Source: Henriciella marina DSM 19595
GTDB taxonomy: Bacteria > Pseudomonadota > Alphaproteobacteria > Caulobacterales > Hyphomonadaceae
Length of the DNA: 64,000 nt
NCBI RefSeq assembly: GCF_000376805.1
Contig: NZ_AQXT01000002.1
Coordinates: forward strand, 1,116,001 to 1,180,000
Direction: 5' to 3'
Below the pieces are notes generated by a model that saw only the letters and a list, made by a program, of their open reading frames with translations, ran no database searches and was not told the origin of the DNA. Shown here in pieces: positions 24,945-33,512 of the stretch; position 1 is the first letter of the stretch, and every line of letters starts with the position of its first letter. Position numbers and translations under genes: made by a program.

Positions 24945-27097
24945 CAACCTTCCCCGATTTCACCAAGATCGACCTTGCCACGCCCGACGCCAAGGCGCCG
25001 TCAAAGCCGCACGCGCGCACGCTGGAAACGCCGGAAGGTATCGACCTCGCCAAGGCCTACAGCGCCGCCGACACCAAGGGGCTCGACTTCCTTGATGACT
25101 ATCCAGGTCTCGCGCCATTTGGCCGTGGGCCCTACCCGACCATGTATACCCAGCGGCCATGGACCGTTCGCCAGTATGCTGGCTTCTCGACCGCAGAAGA
25201 CTCCAACGCTTTCTATCGCCGCAACCTCGCGGCGGGCCAGAAAGGCCTCTCGGTCGCCTTCGACCTTGCCACCCACCGCGGCTATGATTCCGATCATGTC
25301 CGCGTTTCGGGCGATGTCGGTATGGCCGGTGTGGCGATCGACAGCATCTATGACATGCGCACGCTCTTTTCGGGCATTCCGCTCGACCAGATGTCGGTGT
25401 CGATGACGATGAATGGCGCGGTCCTGCCAATTCTGGCGCTTTATATCGCCGCCGCCCAGGAACAGGGCGTGTCGCCGGACAAGCTGGCTGGTACGATCCA
25501 GAACGACATTCTCAAAGAGTTCATGGTGCGGAACACCTATATCTATCCGCCCAAGCCATCGATGCGCATTATTTCGGACATTTTCGCCTACACGTCTGAA
25601 AACATGCCGAAATATAACTCCATCTCCATCTCCGGCTATCACATGCAGGAAGCCGGCGCGACGGCAGACCTTGAGCTTGCCTACACGCTGGCAGACGGCA
25701 TCGAGTATATCCGGGCCGGGGTCGATGCAGGCCTCGACGTGGACAAGTTTGCGCCGCGCCTCTCCTTCTTCTGGGCGATCGGCATGAACACCTTCATGGA
25801 GGTCGCCAAGATGCGCGCCGCGCGTCTGCTCTGGGCAAAGCTGGTGAAGGAAAATTTCAATCCGAAGAACCCCAAATCACTGAGCCTTCGCACCCACAGC
25901 CAGACCTCTGGCTGGTCGCTGACGGCGCAGGACGTCTACAACAATGTGATCCGCACCTGCCTTGAAGGTATCGCAGCCGTCGGCGGACAGACACAGTCCC
26001 TGCATACAAACAGCTTCGACGAAGCGCTTGCCCTGCCGACCGATTTCTCGGCGCGCATCTCGCGCAACACGCAGCTTTTCCTGCAGCAGGAAGGCGGCGC
26101 CTGCCAGACCATCGACCCATGGGGCGGCTCATATTATGTCGAGCGCCTGACCCATGACCTCGCCGCCAAGGCGCTGGAGCATATCAAGGAAGTCAAGAAA
26201 CTCGGCGGTATGCGCAAGGCCATCGAAGAAGGTGTGCCGAAGCTCCGCATCGAGGAAGCGGCCGCCAATACGCAGGCGCGCATCGATAGCGGCAAACAAA
26301 CTGTGGTCGGCGTCAACAAATTCCTGCTCGACACGGACGAAGACGTGCCGGTCCTGAAGGTCGACAATGCCACCGTGCGCCGCATGCAGCTCGACAAGCT
26401 GAAACGCCTGAAAGCAGACCGCGATCAGGCCGAAGTCGATGCCAAGCTGGACGCCATCGCGCTTGCGGCAGAAAACGGCAAGGGCAACCTTCTCGCGCTC
26501 GCGGTCGACGCGGCCGCCGCCAAGGCAACCGTCGGTGAAATTTCCGAAGCGGTTGAGCGCAGCCAGGGTCGTCACCAGGCCGTGATCCGCTCGATCAAGG
26601 GCGTCTATGGCGGCTCTATCGGCAAGGACGACAAGGCTGAGGAGGCACGCAACCTCGCCGAGGCGTTTGCTTCAAAGAATGGCCGCAAGCCACGGATATA
26701 TATCGCAAAAATGGGTCAGGACGGCCATGATCGCGGCCAGAAAGTTGTCGCATCAGGCCTTATGGATCTTGGCTGGGATGTCGAGATCGGCCCCCTCTTC
26801 CAGACGCCGGAAGAAGCCGCCCGCGATGCTCGCGCCGCCAACGTCGACATCGTTGCCGCCTCATCGCTCGCCGCCGGGCACCTGACGCTCATTCCAGAGC
26901 TTCGCCGCGCCCTCGGCAATGAAGGCGCCGTCAGCACACAGATCATCGCAGGCGGCGTGATCCCGCCCGGAGACTATGATGCGCTGAGGGCTGCTGGCGC
27001 ATCGGCGATCTTCCCGCCGGGCACGGTCATTTCGGACGCCGCGCGCGCCATGCTGGAATCGCTCGAAGACGACCCCGTCGACACGGCAGCCGAATAG
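24941..27097 (+). CDS. scpA: Methylmalonyl-CoA mutase, large (alpha) catalytic subunit
   Basis: A 718-residue catalytic subunit. The substrate-binding N-terminal region contains [33 protein letters not shown], and [17 protein letters not shown]. The C-terminal cobalamin domain contains DGHDRG, with His596 as the expected lower axial ligand, and later [13 protein letters not shown]. This enzyme completes propionyl-CoA (odd-chain fatty acids, Val, Ile, Thr, Met) entry into the TCA cycle. No MeaB-type chaperone GTPase, epimerase or propionyl-CoA carboxylase gene is adjacent. Called mutB or scpA depending on nomenclature. Confidence 0.97.
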   Translation: MTTFPDFTKIDLATPDAKAPSKPHARTLETPEGIDLAKAYSAADTKGLDFLDDYPGLAPFGRGPYPTMYTQRPWTVRQYAGFSTAEDSNAFYRRNLAAGQKGLSVAFDLATHRGYDSDHVRVSGDVGMAGVAIDSIYDMRTLFSGIPLDQMSVSMTMNGAVLPILALYIAAAQEQGVSPDKLAGTIQNDILKEFMVRNTYIYPPKPSMRIISDIFAYTSENMPKYNSISISGYHMQEAGATADLELAYTLADGIEYIRAGVDAGLDVDKFAPRLSFFWAIGMNTFMEVAKMRAARLLWAKLVKENFNPKNPKSLSLRTHSQTSGWSLTAQDVYNNVIRTCLEGIAAVGGQTQSLHTNSFDEALALPTDFSARISRNTQLFLQQEGGACQTIDPWGGSYYVERLTHDLAAKALEHIKEVKKLGGMRKAIEEGVPKLRIEEAAANTQARIDSGKQTVVGVNKFLLDTDEDVPVLKVDNATVRRMQLDKLKRLKADRDQAEVDAKLDAIALAAENGKGNLLALAVDAAAAKATVGEISEAVERSQGRHQAVIRSIKGVYGGSIGKDDKAEEARNLAEAFASKNGRKPRIYIAKMGQDGHDRGQKVVASGLMDLGWDVEIGPLFQTPEEAARDARAANVDIVAASSLAAGHLTLIPELRRALGNEGAVSTQIIAGGVIPPGDYDALRAAGASAIFPPGTVISDAARAMLESLEDDPVDTAAE

Positions 27098-27119
27098 GCT
27101 GCCGGGTGGGAACCGCTAA

Positions 27120-28130
27120 ATGAGGGCATTGCTGACGTTTCTGACCGTTCTTTGGGCGGCAGCCGTTGTCATTTGCGGCGTGATCGTCATTAGCGCCTGT
27201 CTGTCCGGGCTCTTCTGGGCCTTCGATTTTGCCGGGCAGTTCCAGTTAGCAGCGCTCTGGGGCTTGATGGTTTCGGCCGCCCTTCTGGTGCTGACACTGC
27301 CGTTCAGCCGCAAGCGGTTCGTAAACCTGTTCTTCGCGAACCTCGCCGTCATCATCGCCGCGCTTGGCTGGTACTGGATCTGGCCGGATAGTACGCCCAA
27401 GGCGGGCGAGACCGCGATCACCGTCTACCAGCATAATATCTGGGGCAATCATCCAGAGCCCGAACGCACCATGCGCGGCCTCTTTGCCAGCAAGGCGGAT
27501 ATTGTCGCGCTGATCGAGGCTGAAGATCCCGTCATCGCAAGCTTTGACGAATCGCTGACAAAGCGCTGGCCGTATCAGGCGCACAAGCTGCTGGAGGAGC
27601 GGCGCCCACACCGGCTGAAGCTTCTATCGCGTTATGAAATCCTGGAAGCCGACATCTGGCAGCCGCGCGACTCGCCAGCCATGCTTCGCGCGCGCCTCGT
27701 TCTGCCGGAGGGCGAGGTAACGGTGCTGGTGATCCATTTCACGCGGCCCTGGCCCTTTGAAGGACCGAACGACCAGATCCGGCAGCTAGGCGGTCTGGCA
27801 AAAACGATTGAGAGCATTGACGGCCCAATCATCATGCTGGGGGATGTCAATTCAGCCGCCTGGGGCCGGATATCAGGGCCGCTCCAGCGCGAATACGGCT
27901 TCCGCCTGGTCAGCAATCCACGGGCGGGCACATGGCCGGCGCGCATGCCGATCAAGTATGATGTGCCGAGTGTGGACTGGCCGCCTGCGCTTGCGATTCC
28001 CATTGATCTCGCCTTCTGCCGCGGCGCCATGTCGTGCTCTGGCCATGAGGTCGGCGGCCATTTCGGATCCGACCATCGCTCGGCGACCTTCAAGGTCTCA
28101 CTGGAACGGCCAGACTCCACCGTCCGTTGA
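27120..28130 (+). CDS. Membrane-anchored endonuclease/exonuclease/phosphatase (EEP) family protein
   Basis: A 336-residue protein. Three hydrophobic helices occupy residues 1-90, followed by a periplasm-facing EEP domain. EEP marks: YQHNIWGNHPEPERTMRGLF, VALIEAED (metal-binding Glu), VLVIHFTRPWPF, LGDVNSAAWG and the terminal GSDHRSATFKV. Members hydrolyse phosphodiester or phosphate bonds in nucleic acids, lipids or inositol phosphates; the substrate here is unknown. It starts 22 bases after the mutase stop and may be cotranscribed, but a functional link is not evident. Confidence 0.87.
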   Translation: MRALLTFLTVLWAAAVVICGVIVISACLSGLFWAFDFAGQFQLAALWGLMVSAALLVLTLPFSRKRFVNLFFANLAVIIAALGWYWIWPDSTPKAGETAITVYQHNIWGNHPEPERTMRGLFASKADIVALIEAEDPVIASFDESLTKRWPYQAHKLLEERRPHRLKLLSRYEILEADIWQPRDSPAMLRARLVLPEGEVTVLVIHFTRPWPFEGPNDQIRQLGGLAKTIESIDGPIIMLGDVNSAAWGRISGPLQREYGFRLVSNPRAGTWPARMPIKYDVPSVDWPPALAIPIDLAFCRGAMSCSGHEVGGHFGSDHRSATFKVSLERPDSTVR

Positions 28131-28194
28131 GGTTTGGACGGACCGGATTGGCATCCCATATGGGTCGGAATTGATGTTCTGGAGCCGACCTTAG

Positions 28195-28584
28195 ATGCTG
28201 ACCACACCCGATCTCGATACCTTCCAGGACATGACCGAAGCGGCCTATGCGCGCCTGCCCGTAGCCTTCCGCAGGGCGGCCGGCCGGATCGAGATCCATG
28301 TCCGCGACTTTGCCGAACCGGAGGTGCTGGCAGAGCTCGGTATTCCCGATGCGTGGCACCTGACCGGGCTCTATCAGGGCATTCCGCTGATCCATGACAG
28401 TATCTCTTTTCCAAGCCCTGAAAGCCCCCGCATCTTTCTTTACAGAAAACCATTGCTGGCAGAGCTGAAGACGCGGCCCGACGTCACGCTGGAAGAGCTG
28501 ATCGAACATGTCGTGATCCATGAGCTCGGCCATCATTTCGGTTGGTCTGACGAGGAAATGCACCAGCTTCTGGAGGAAGACTGA
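28195..28584 (+). CDS. Small zincin-like metallopeptidase family protein
   Basis: A 129-residue protein with the zinc motif HELGHHFG (His109, Glu110, His113) followed by the acidic tail SDEEMHQLLEED. The pattern ELIEHVVIHELGHHFGWSDEE is typical of the possible-zinc-metallopeptidase family (formerly DUF1025) common in alphaproteobacteria and actinobacteria. N-terminal residues include FQDMTEAAYARLPVAFRRAAG and LTGLYQGIPL, also family-like. Function is unknown. It follows the EEP gene by 64 bases and has GGAG before its ATG. Confidence 0.88.
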   Translation: MLTTPDLDTFQDMTEAAYARLPVAFRRAAGRIEIHVRDFAEPEVLAELGIPDAWHLTGLYQGIPLIHDSISFPSPESPRIFLYRKPLLAELKTRPDVTLEELIEHVVIHELGHHFGWSDEEMHQLLEED

Positions 28585-28604
28585 GCGCGCCAGTGGCCAG
28601 CCTG

Positions 28605-29306
28605 TCATCGCATTTTCAAAGCGGGCCGGGAGACCGGGCTGCGTGCCCGTAGCTCGCGGCCAACGAAAACCCGAATGAGCCAGAAAACCATGAGAGACAG
28701 CACCAGAAGCTCTGGCAGAGAGAGAAGACCAGTGTCGCGAATTGATTGAGGGAAGATACTGGAACCAGGCCCCGTGAAGAGCGACCCAACCGCAATGAAT
28801 AGCGCCAGCGACATGCGCCAGAGGTGGCGCGCGGTACGTTGTCGGCCACGAATGCCTTTGCGCACAATAACTGAAAGGTCGCCAAGACCTGCAAGACCGG
28901 CAATCGCTGCGAAAACCAAGTAAGGTTCGGCGCTATATCCGGTCTTGAGCCCGTCCGAAGACGCCAGCGCTTCTGCCCCCCAAATGCCGCCAACAGTTGC
29001 GATGAGGACTGCCGGCACAAGGCAACCCCCTGCAACCACGCCGCCCCCCTGCCCCCAGCCCTGCATGGTCATCCAGGAGCTCAATACGAGATAGATCGTG
29101 AAAAAACCTGCCAGGAGGGTGATGAACTCTGGCTTCAGGCCCGCGAGAATTGTCCCGGCAAGCGCCGAAATGACCATCGAGACGACAAAGCCGAGACCGC
29201 TTGCCCGGTGCAGGGGGCTTCCCTTTCGCAGAGCGAGGGCCACGCCACCCGCTGCGACGGCCGCGGTCCCAGCGATGATGTGCAGCAGCATAAGAATGGT
29301 CATCAT
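28605..29306 (-). CDS. DUF2306-like polytopic membrane protein
   Basis: A 233-residue inner-membrane protein with about seven hydrophobic helices, starting MMTILMLLHIIAGTAAVAAGG. His9 near the start, the LRKGSPLHRASGLGFV loop and the ARHLWRMSLALFIAVGS helix are typical of DUF2306-like proteins. Function is unknown. GGAGG lies 5 bases before the ATG at 29306 and 8 before the next ATG (29303), so the true start may be the second Met. It is convergent with the metallopeptidase gene and divergent from the amidase gene. Confidence 0.7.
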   Translation of the reverse strand: MMTILMLLHIIAGTAAVAAGGVALALRKGSPLHRASGLGFVVSMVISALAGTILAGLKPEFITLLAGFFTIYLVLSSWMTMQGWGQGGGVVAGGCLVPAVLIATVGGIWGAEALASSDGLKTGYSAEPYLVFAAIAGLAGLGDLSVIVRKGIRGRQRTARHLWRMSLALFIAVGSLFTGPGSSIFPQSIRDTGLLSLPELLVLSLMVFWLIRVFVGRELRARSPVSRPALKMR

Positions 29307-29342
29307 GGTGGCCTCCGGTGAGCTCTAATGGGCCGAATTACC

Positions 29343-29384
29343 ATATTGTTTATTGTTTTTCAATATTGTTTTATCGTTTTTCAA
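29343..29384. repeat. AT-rich 21/22-bp imperfect tandem repeat upstream of the amidase gene
   Basis: ATATTGTTTATTGTTTTTC at 29343 and ATATTGTTTTATCGTTTTTC at 29363, each followed by AA, form two adjacent copies differing by one insertion and one substitution. The tract is strikingly AT-rich against the GC-rich surroundings and lies about 115 bases upstream of the amidase GTG in a divergent promoter region. Confidence 0.6.
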
Positions 29385-29497
29385 AAAGCTTTATCTTTAT
29401 TGATGCGCGCAATGCTACGTCTTGCTCTGTAAGGTCTTCCCCCCGACGCCTCCATCCGACAGAGTGGCGAGAGAACAGGTATTGGAGGGAATCGAGA

Positions 29498-30931
29498 GTG
29501 AAGGAACTTGGACACTGCGACGCGACTGAGCTGGCATCCATGGTACGCAAGAAAGAGGCCTCACCCAGCGAGCTTCTGGATCTCGCGCTGGAGAGCGCGC
29601 AGGGGGCACAAGGTGAGCTCAACTGCTTTTCGTCATTCTTCGAGGACGCCGCCCGCAAGCAGATCAAGGACGGTCTGCCGGACGGCCCGTTCAAGGGCGT
29701 TCCCTTTGCCGTGAAAGACCTTGGCGCGCGGCTGAAAGACCAGCCGATCACAAGCGGATCGCGCGCTTTCAAGGGCACGATTTCCGAGGTGGATGCAGAA
29801 CTGGTCAAGCGCCAGCGAAACGCCGGCCTTGTGATCTTCGGGCAGACGACCAGCCCCGAATTCGGCCTCACCACCTCCACCGAAAGCGCGCTCTATGGCA
29901 AGACGCGCAATCCGTGGAATATCGAACACACGTCTGGCGGCTCGTCTGGCGGGGCGTCGGCCTGCGTCGCATCTGGCGTGATCCCGATGGCGCATGCCAG
30001 CGATGGCGGCGGGTCTATCCGTATCCCTGCCGCCTGCACCGGCCTTGTTGGCCTGAAACCTTCGCGCGGACGCGTCCCGATGGGTCCGCCTCTGTCAGAG
30101 AACTGGTTCGGGCTTTCTACCAATCACTGCGTCGCCCGCTCGGTGCGCGACAGCGCGACGCTCCTGGACGTCACGCACGGACAGGAACCGGGCGCGCGAT
30201 ATATCGCCCCGCCGCCTGAGCGCAGCTTTCTCTCGGCGCTGGATATCGAACCGGGTGCGCTGAAAATCGCTGTGTGGAACACCGCGCCCAATGGCGTAAA
30301 GCCCGACAAGGATGCGCAGGCAGGTCTCGATGCCACGACGAAGCTGCTCAGCGCGCTCGGCCACCATGTCGAGGAGGCCGGACCGGTCCTTGATGGCGAT
30401 GCGCTTGGCAAGGGCATGATGATCATGGTCTCGTCCTTCATGGCCGCCGTTGCTGATGAGCGCGAAGCCCATTTCGGCCGTCCGATCGGCGATGAGGACT
30501 TCGAGCCGGTCGCCCTCCGCTTTATCGAGCTTGGCCGAACGATTCCGATGTCGGAACTGGTGAAAACCAATAATGCCTTCTGCGAGGCTGCCTACCAGAT
30601 GGAGATGTTCATGGATGAGGGCGGCTATGATCTCATCCTGGCGCCGACCCTCTCGCGTGCGCCCGTGAAGCTTGGCGTGCTCAGCCTCGATCCACCTGAT
30701 TTCGACCAGTATGGGGTTGATGTTTCAAGCTTTGCGGCCTGGTGCCCTGTCTTCAACCAGACAGGCTGGCCTGCCATTTCGCTGCCGCTGCACTGGACGC
30801 CGGAAGGCCTGCCGCTTGGCATGATGTTCGGTGCCCGCCTTGGCCGCGAGGACCTTCTCTACACGCTGGCAGGTCAGATCGAACGTGCCGCGCCATGGGC
30901 CGACAAGCGCCCGCCGGTCTGGTTCGGATAG
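29498..30931 (+). CDS. Amidase (amidase-signature family)
   Basis: A 477-residue Ser-Ser-Lys hydrolase of C-N bonds. The catalytic Lys lies in PFAVKDLG. The glycine/serine loop TSGGSSGGASA carries the cis-Ser and ASDGGGSIRIPAACTGLVGLKPSRG the nucleophilic Ser. Members act on amides from drugs, acyl amino acids or nitrile degradation, or as GatA. The absence of gatB/gatC neighbours and the sequence favour a stand-alone amidase. GTG 29498 has GGAGGG eight bases upstream; the open frame back to 29318 runs through the AT-rich promoter region and is not credible. The following GFA gene begins seven bases after the stop. Confidence 0.9.
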   Translation: MKELGHCDATELASMVRKKEASPSELLDLALESAQGAQGELNCFSSFFEDAARKQIKDGLPDGPFKGVPFAVKDLGARLKDQPITSGSRAFKGTISEVDAELVKRQRNAGLVIFGQTTSPEFGLTTSTESALYGKTRNPWNIEHTSGGSSGGASACVASGVIPMAHASDGGGSIRIPAACTGLVGLKPSRGRVPMGPPLSENWFGLSTNHCVARSVRDSATLLDVTHGQEPGARYIAPPPERSFLSALDIEPGALKIAVWNTAPNGVKPDKDAQAGLDATTKLLSALGHHVEEAGPVLDGDALGKGMMIMVSSFMAAVADEREAHFGRPIGDEDFEPVALRFIELGRTIPMSELVKTNNAFCEAAYQMEMFMDEGGYDLILAPTLSRAPVKLGVLSLDPPDFDQYGVDVSSFAAWCPVFNQTGWPAISLPLHWTPEGLPLGMMFGARLGREDLLYTLAGQIERAAPWADKRPPVWFG

Positions 30932-30937
30932 GCTGAG

Positions 30938-31333
30938 ATGGACGGGCTTTCAGCGCATCAGGGCGGCTGCCACTGCAAGGCGGTCCGCTTCGAAGTGGAC
31001 CTGCCGCCGCATGTGGAGGTCGAGGATTGCAACTGCTCGATCTGCGCGATGAGCGGCAATGATCATATCATCGTGCCCGCGAACCGGTTTCGTCTGCTGA
31101 AGGGCGAAGACGTGCTGACCGAGTACCGGTTCAACACAGGCGCCGCGCGCCATCTCTTCTGCAGCATCTGCGGGGTGAAGAGCTTCTACGTGCCCCGGTC
31201 CAACCCGGACGGGTATGCGGTGACCTGGCGATGCCTCGATGACTGGCAGATGATGGACGCCAGCGTTACCGGCTTTGACGGCGAGAACTGGGAGGCCAAC
31301 GCGGCGCGCCTCGCGCACAAGTCAAAGGCCTAG
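30938..31333 (+). CDS. GFA family protein (CENP-V/GFA zinc domain)
   Basis: A 131-residue protein of the glutathione-dependent formaldehyde-activating-like family. All zinc cysteines are present: GGCHCKAVRF (CxC), CNCSICAMSG (CxCxxC) and FCSICGVKSFY (CxxC). Most family members have no proven formaldehyde activity, so the name describes the fold only. It starts seven bases after the amidase stop, so the two are probably cotranscribed, and it overlaps the convergent metal-sensor gene by four bases. Confidence 0.88.
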   Translation: MDGLSAHQGGCHCKAVRFEVDLPPHVEVEDCNCSICAMSGNDHIIVPANRFRLLKGEDVLTEYRFNTGAARHLFCSICGVKSFYVPRSNPDGYAVTWRCLDDWQMMDASVTGFDGENWEANAARLAHKSKA

Positions 31334-31860
31334 CGCGGCGGCGGCCCATCCCTGTCTTCGCGTCCACCGCGCCGTTCAGGCCGTTCAGCGCGGGCTTCTG
31401 CACGCCTTGCCTCAACCTCTTCCAGCCAGGCCACAAGCTCAGCGCGCTGCTCAGGGCTGAGCGCGGCGATCTGGTCGGAGAGCGCCGTCTGGAAGGTTTC
31501 GTTGAGCCTCGCATCTGCTGTGCGCATCGCAAGAAAGGCATTGTCCACTGCGGCCGGGTCAAATGGTGAGCTGGAGAGGGCGGCGACCAGATCGTCGCGC
31601 GCCTGCCGCTTTTCACGCCAGGATCCGCTCGCAGACCGGAAAGCGTCGCGGAACGCGTCTCGTATGCCTTCGCGTTCGTCATCCGGCACGATGGACTGGA
31701 TGCCGCGTGCGATCATGTGGTCTGCGCCGCGCGGGCCGTGGCGGCGATGATCGCGCTCACCGAGCTGACCCCCAACGAGAAAGCCGATCAACAGCGCATT
31801 GGCGACCAGCGAAACGATGAGCGCAATGGAGAGGCTGGAAAGGCGTTTGCGATCACTCAT
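31330..31860 (-). CDS. Periplasmic heavy-metal sensor / Spy-like protein
   Basis: A 176-residue protein with one N-terminal membrane helix (LSIALIVSLVANALLIGFLVG) and a helical periplasmic domain with LSPEQRAELVAWLEEVE near the end, preceded by His/Arg-rich HRRHGPRGADHM. This matches the metal-resistance/CnrX-Spy fold family, whose members sense metal or chaperone unfolded periplasmic proteins. The C-terminal Arg/Glu-rich tail looks disordered. The start overlaps the anti-sigma stop by eight bases, tying it to the sigma/anti-sigma module, where it could transmit a signal to the anti-sigma factor (inference). Confidence 0.78.
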   Translation of the reverse strand: MSDRKRLSSLSIALIVSLVANALLIGFLVGGQLGERDHRRHGPRGADHMIARGIQSIVPDDEREGIRDAFRDAFRSASGSWREKRQARDDLVAALSSSPFDPAAVDNAFLAMRTADARLNETFQTALSDQIAALSPEQRAELVAWLEEVEARRAEARAERPERRGGREDRDGPPPR

Positions 31861-32335
31861 TTATGGCCTCCTCAGCCAGGTATGCCTCAAACTGGTCATA
31901 GCCGAGGGCACCATAGACGACGTTTTCAGCCTCTGCCTCATAGGTCGCCGGAAGGCTGGATGCCGAGGCGGTGTAGCCAGCAAAGAGGCCCATACCGAGG
32001 CTCGCCAGCGCCGCGCTTGCCGGCCAGCGGCGGCCGTTCGGCATGAGGAGGCCTTTCAGCCGCGCCAGTCCCCCTGTCGCGCTTGACCGCTCGCGCGGGG
32101 CGTCATCGAGAATACGCGCGGCAAGCGATGGGTCAGGGTCCGGCATGGGCGCGGCTTCAAAGGCTGCGTCCAGCATATGGGCTGTCGCCAGCGCCTCAGC
32201 GAAGCGTTCCGGATGGGCGTTCATGTGCGCCTCGGCGGCGTCACGCTCATCTTCCGGCCACGCCATGGTGTGGGCGCCGTAAGCCTCTAGCAGTTCAAAC
32301 ACCCTGTCGTCCGTCATCTCTGTCTTCTTCATCAT
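31853..32335 (-). CDS. Putative transmembrane anti-sigma factor
   Basis: A 160-residue protein. The N-terminal cytoplasmic helical domain (DDRVFELLEAYGAHTMAWPEDE) resembles anti-sigma domains but lacks the zinc-binding HxxxCxxC. One membrane-crossing segment lies near residues 102-122 (RRWPASAALASLGMGLFAGY), followed by a short periplasmic tail. Its ATG overlaps the sigma factor stop by four bases, the classic coupled sigma/anti-sigma arrangement. Assignment rests mainly on context and topology. Confidence 0.72.
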   Translation of the reverse strand: MMKKTEMTDDRVFELLEAYGAHTMAWPEDERDAAEAHMNAHPERFAEALATAHMLDAAFEAAPMPDPDPSLAARILDDAPRERSSATGGLARLKGLLMPNGRRWPASAALASLGMGLFAGYTASASSLPATYEAEAENVVYGALGYDQFEAYLAEEAINE

Positions 32336-32949
32336 TGCTGTCCTTCCGCCAAGGCCTGCCGGAGCGTTCTTCGCGCCCTCGAGAGCAGACTTTCGAGCGC
32401 CTCTACGCTGACCTGCATGGCTGCGGCAGCTTCCTTGTTTCCCATCCCCTCCAAGGCGCAGAGAGTGAGGGCTTCTTTTTGTCGTTCCGGGAGCGCGTCA
32501 ATCAGCGTTTCGATCTTCGCCCCCGCCTGTTTCTGATGCAGGGCCTGTTCCGGCTGCATCTCCGGTGCTTCGCGTTCAGGCAGCGTCTCCATCAGGACCG
32601 GTGCCTTCTTCTTCATCCTGTCGCGGCAGAGATTGATCGCCACGGTGCAGGCCCAGGTCGAGAACTTCGCCCGCCCTTCCCAATCCGGCAGCATCTTCCA
32701 GGCGCGAAGGAAAGTCTCCTGCGTCACGTCCTCGGCCTCCTGACGATCGCGCAACATGCGAAATGCCACACGCCAGACGACCGGCATGTGGCGATTGACC
32801 AGCGCGGACTGGGCCATCCGGTCTCCGGCAGCTGCCCGCGCGATCTGATCTCTCTCTGAAGGGTCTGACACGTTGCAAGCATAGCGGCGGCCACGCGAGT
32901 TGCGAGGGAGGAAATCGTCATATCCCGCGCTGGCCGCCGCATCGCTCAT
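32332..32949 (-). CDS. ECF-type RNA polymerase sigma factor
   Basis: A 205-residue group-4 sigma factor. Region 2: LVNRHMPVVWRVAFRMLRDRQEAEDVTQETFLRAWKML. Region 4: LIDALPERQKEALTLCALEGMGNKEAAAAMQVSVEALESLLSRARRTLR, a good helix-turn-helix. It directs RNA polymerase to a small regulon, probably including its own operon. The start at 32949 lies six bases after the EF-hand stop and lacks a strong SD; a GTG at 32871 is possible. It is coupled to the downstream anti-sigma gene. The signal is probably envelope or metal stress, judging from the neighbours. Confidence 0.92.
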   Translation of the reverse strand: MSDAAASAGYDDFLPRNSRGRRYACNVSDPSERDQIARAAAGDRMAQSALVNRHMPVVWRVAFRMLRDRQEAEDVTQETFLRAWKMLPDWEGRAKFSTWACTVAINLCRDRMKKKAPVLMETLPEREAPEMQPEQALHQKQAGAKIETLIDALPERQKEALTLCALEGMGNKEAAAAMQVSVEALESLLSRARRTLRQALAEGQQ

Positions 32950-32955
32950 CCCGGC

Positions 32956-33459
32956 CTAGTTCCGGTCAGGGCCGCCGCGATGATGCCAGCCGCCCCGGCG
33001 ACCGCCGCGATGACCTTTCATCTCGGCAAGCTCAGATGCCGTGATCTCACCGTTCTCGTCTGCATCAATGCGATCGAACATCGGCATGCCGCGTGTTTCG
33101 AACTCATCGACCGAGATGACGCCGTCGCCATTCTTGTCCTGGCGCGCAAACATCCGCTCCTTGCGGGTCTGCATGCGGCTGGCCCGTTCGGCCTCACGGT
33201 GGGCTTCGATCTCGGCCATGGTCAGGCCGCCATCGCCATTGGCATCAGCGGCTGCGAAACGCTCAGCCTTCATGGCTTCGATTTCAGCGGTCGTGATCGT
33301 GCCGTCAGAATTGGTGTCGAACCGTTCCATCATACGCTCACTGCGCGCTTCGCGGTGACTGGAGCGATCGCCCTCTTCATGATTGTCGGCAAAAGCGAGG
33401 CCAGCTGCGCCAAGGGTGGCGAGGCCGGTCAGGGTGGCTGCAAGTGCAAGTTTCTTCAT
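32956..33459 (-). CDS. Exported EF-hand calcium-binding protein
   Basis: A 167-residue protein with a signal peptide (MKKLALAATLTGLATLGAAGLAFA) and four consecutive 12-residue EF loops: DTNSDGTITTAE, DANGDGGLTMAE, DKNGDGVISVDE and DADENGEITASE. All have Asp at position 1 and Glu at position 12. A His/Gly/Arg-rich tail (HRGGRRGGWHHRGG) could bind metals. Location is probably periplasmic. It heads the operon with the ECF sigma factor, anti-sigma factor and metal-sensor-like protein, so it may be an effector or a sensor of the module. Its leader contains an inverted repeat reaching the start codon. Confidence 0.88.
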   Translation of the reverse strand: MKKLALAATLTGLATLGAAGLAFADNHEEGDRSSHREARSERMMERFDTNSDGTITTAEIEAMKAERFAAADANGDGGLTMAEIEAHREAERASRMQTRKERMFARQDKNGDGVISVDEFETRGMPMFDRIDADENGEITASELAEMKGHRGGRRGGWHHRGGPDRN

Positions 33460-33495
33460 GTCGGGTCATCCTCTGTTTTTCTGTGTTACCCGACA
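33459..33495 (-). promoter_or_regulatory. Leader hairpin at the EF-hand gene start
   Basis: A perfect 8-bp inverted repeat (TGTCGGGT / ACCCGACA) spans the leader. The 3' arm ends at the A of the start codon and the 21-base loop contains the SD (AGAGGA). If it forms in RNA, it would place the SD in a loop and hold the start codon edge, a possible translational control element. Confidence 0.45.
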
Positions 33496-33512
33496 GGTGA
33501 GACGAGGGAGGT

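Noticed and set aside
33460..33512. ECF-type promoter (GGAAC-N16/17-CGT) upstream of the EF-hand gene
   Set aside because: Only partial matches (TGAACC, CGGGTA) with no consistent -10 were found, so no promoter is called.
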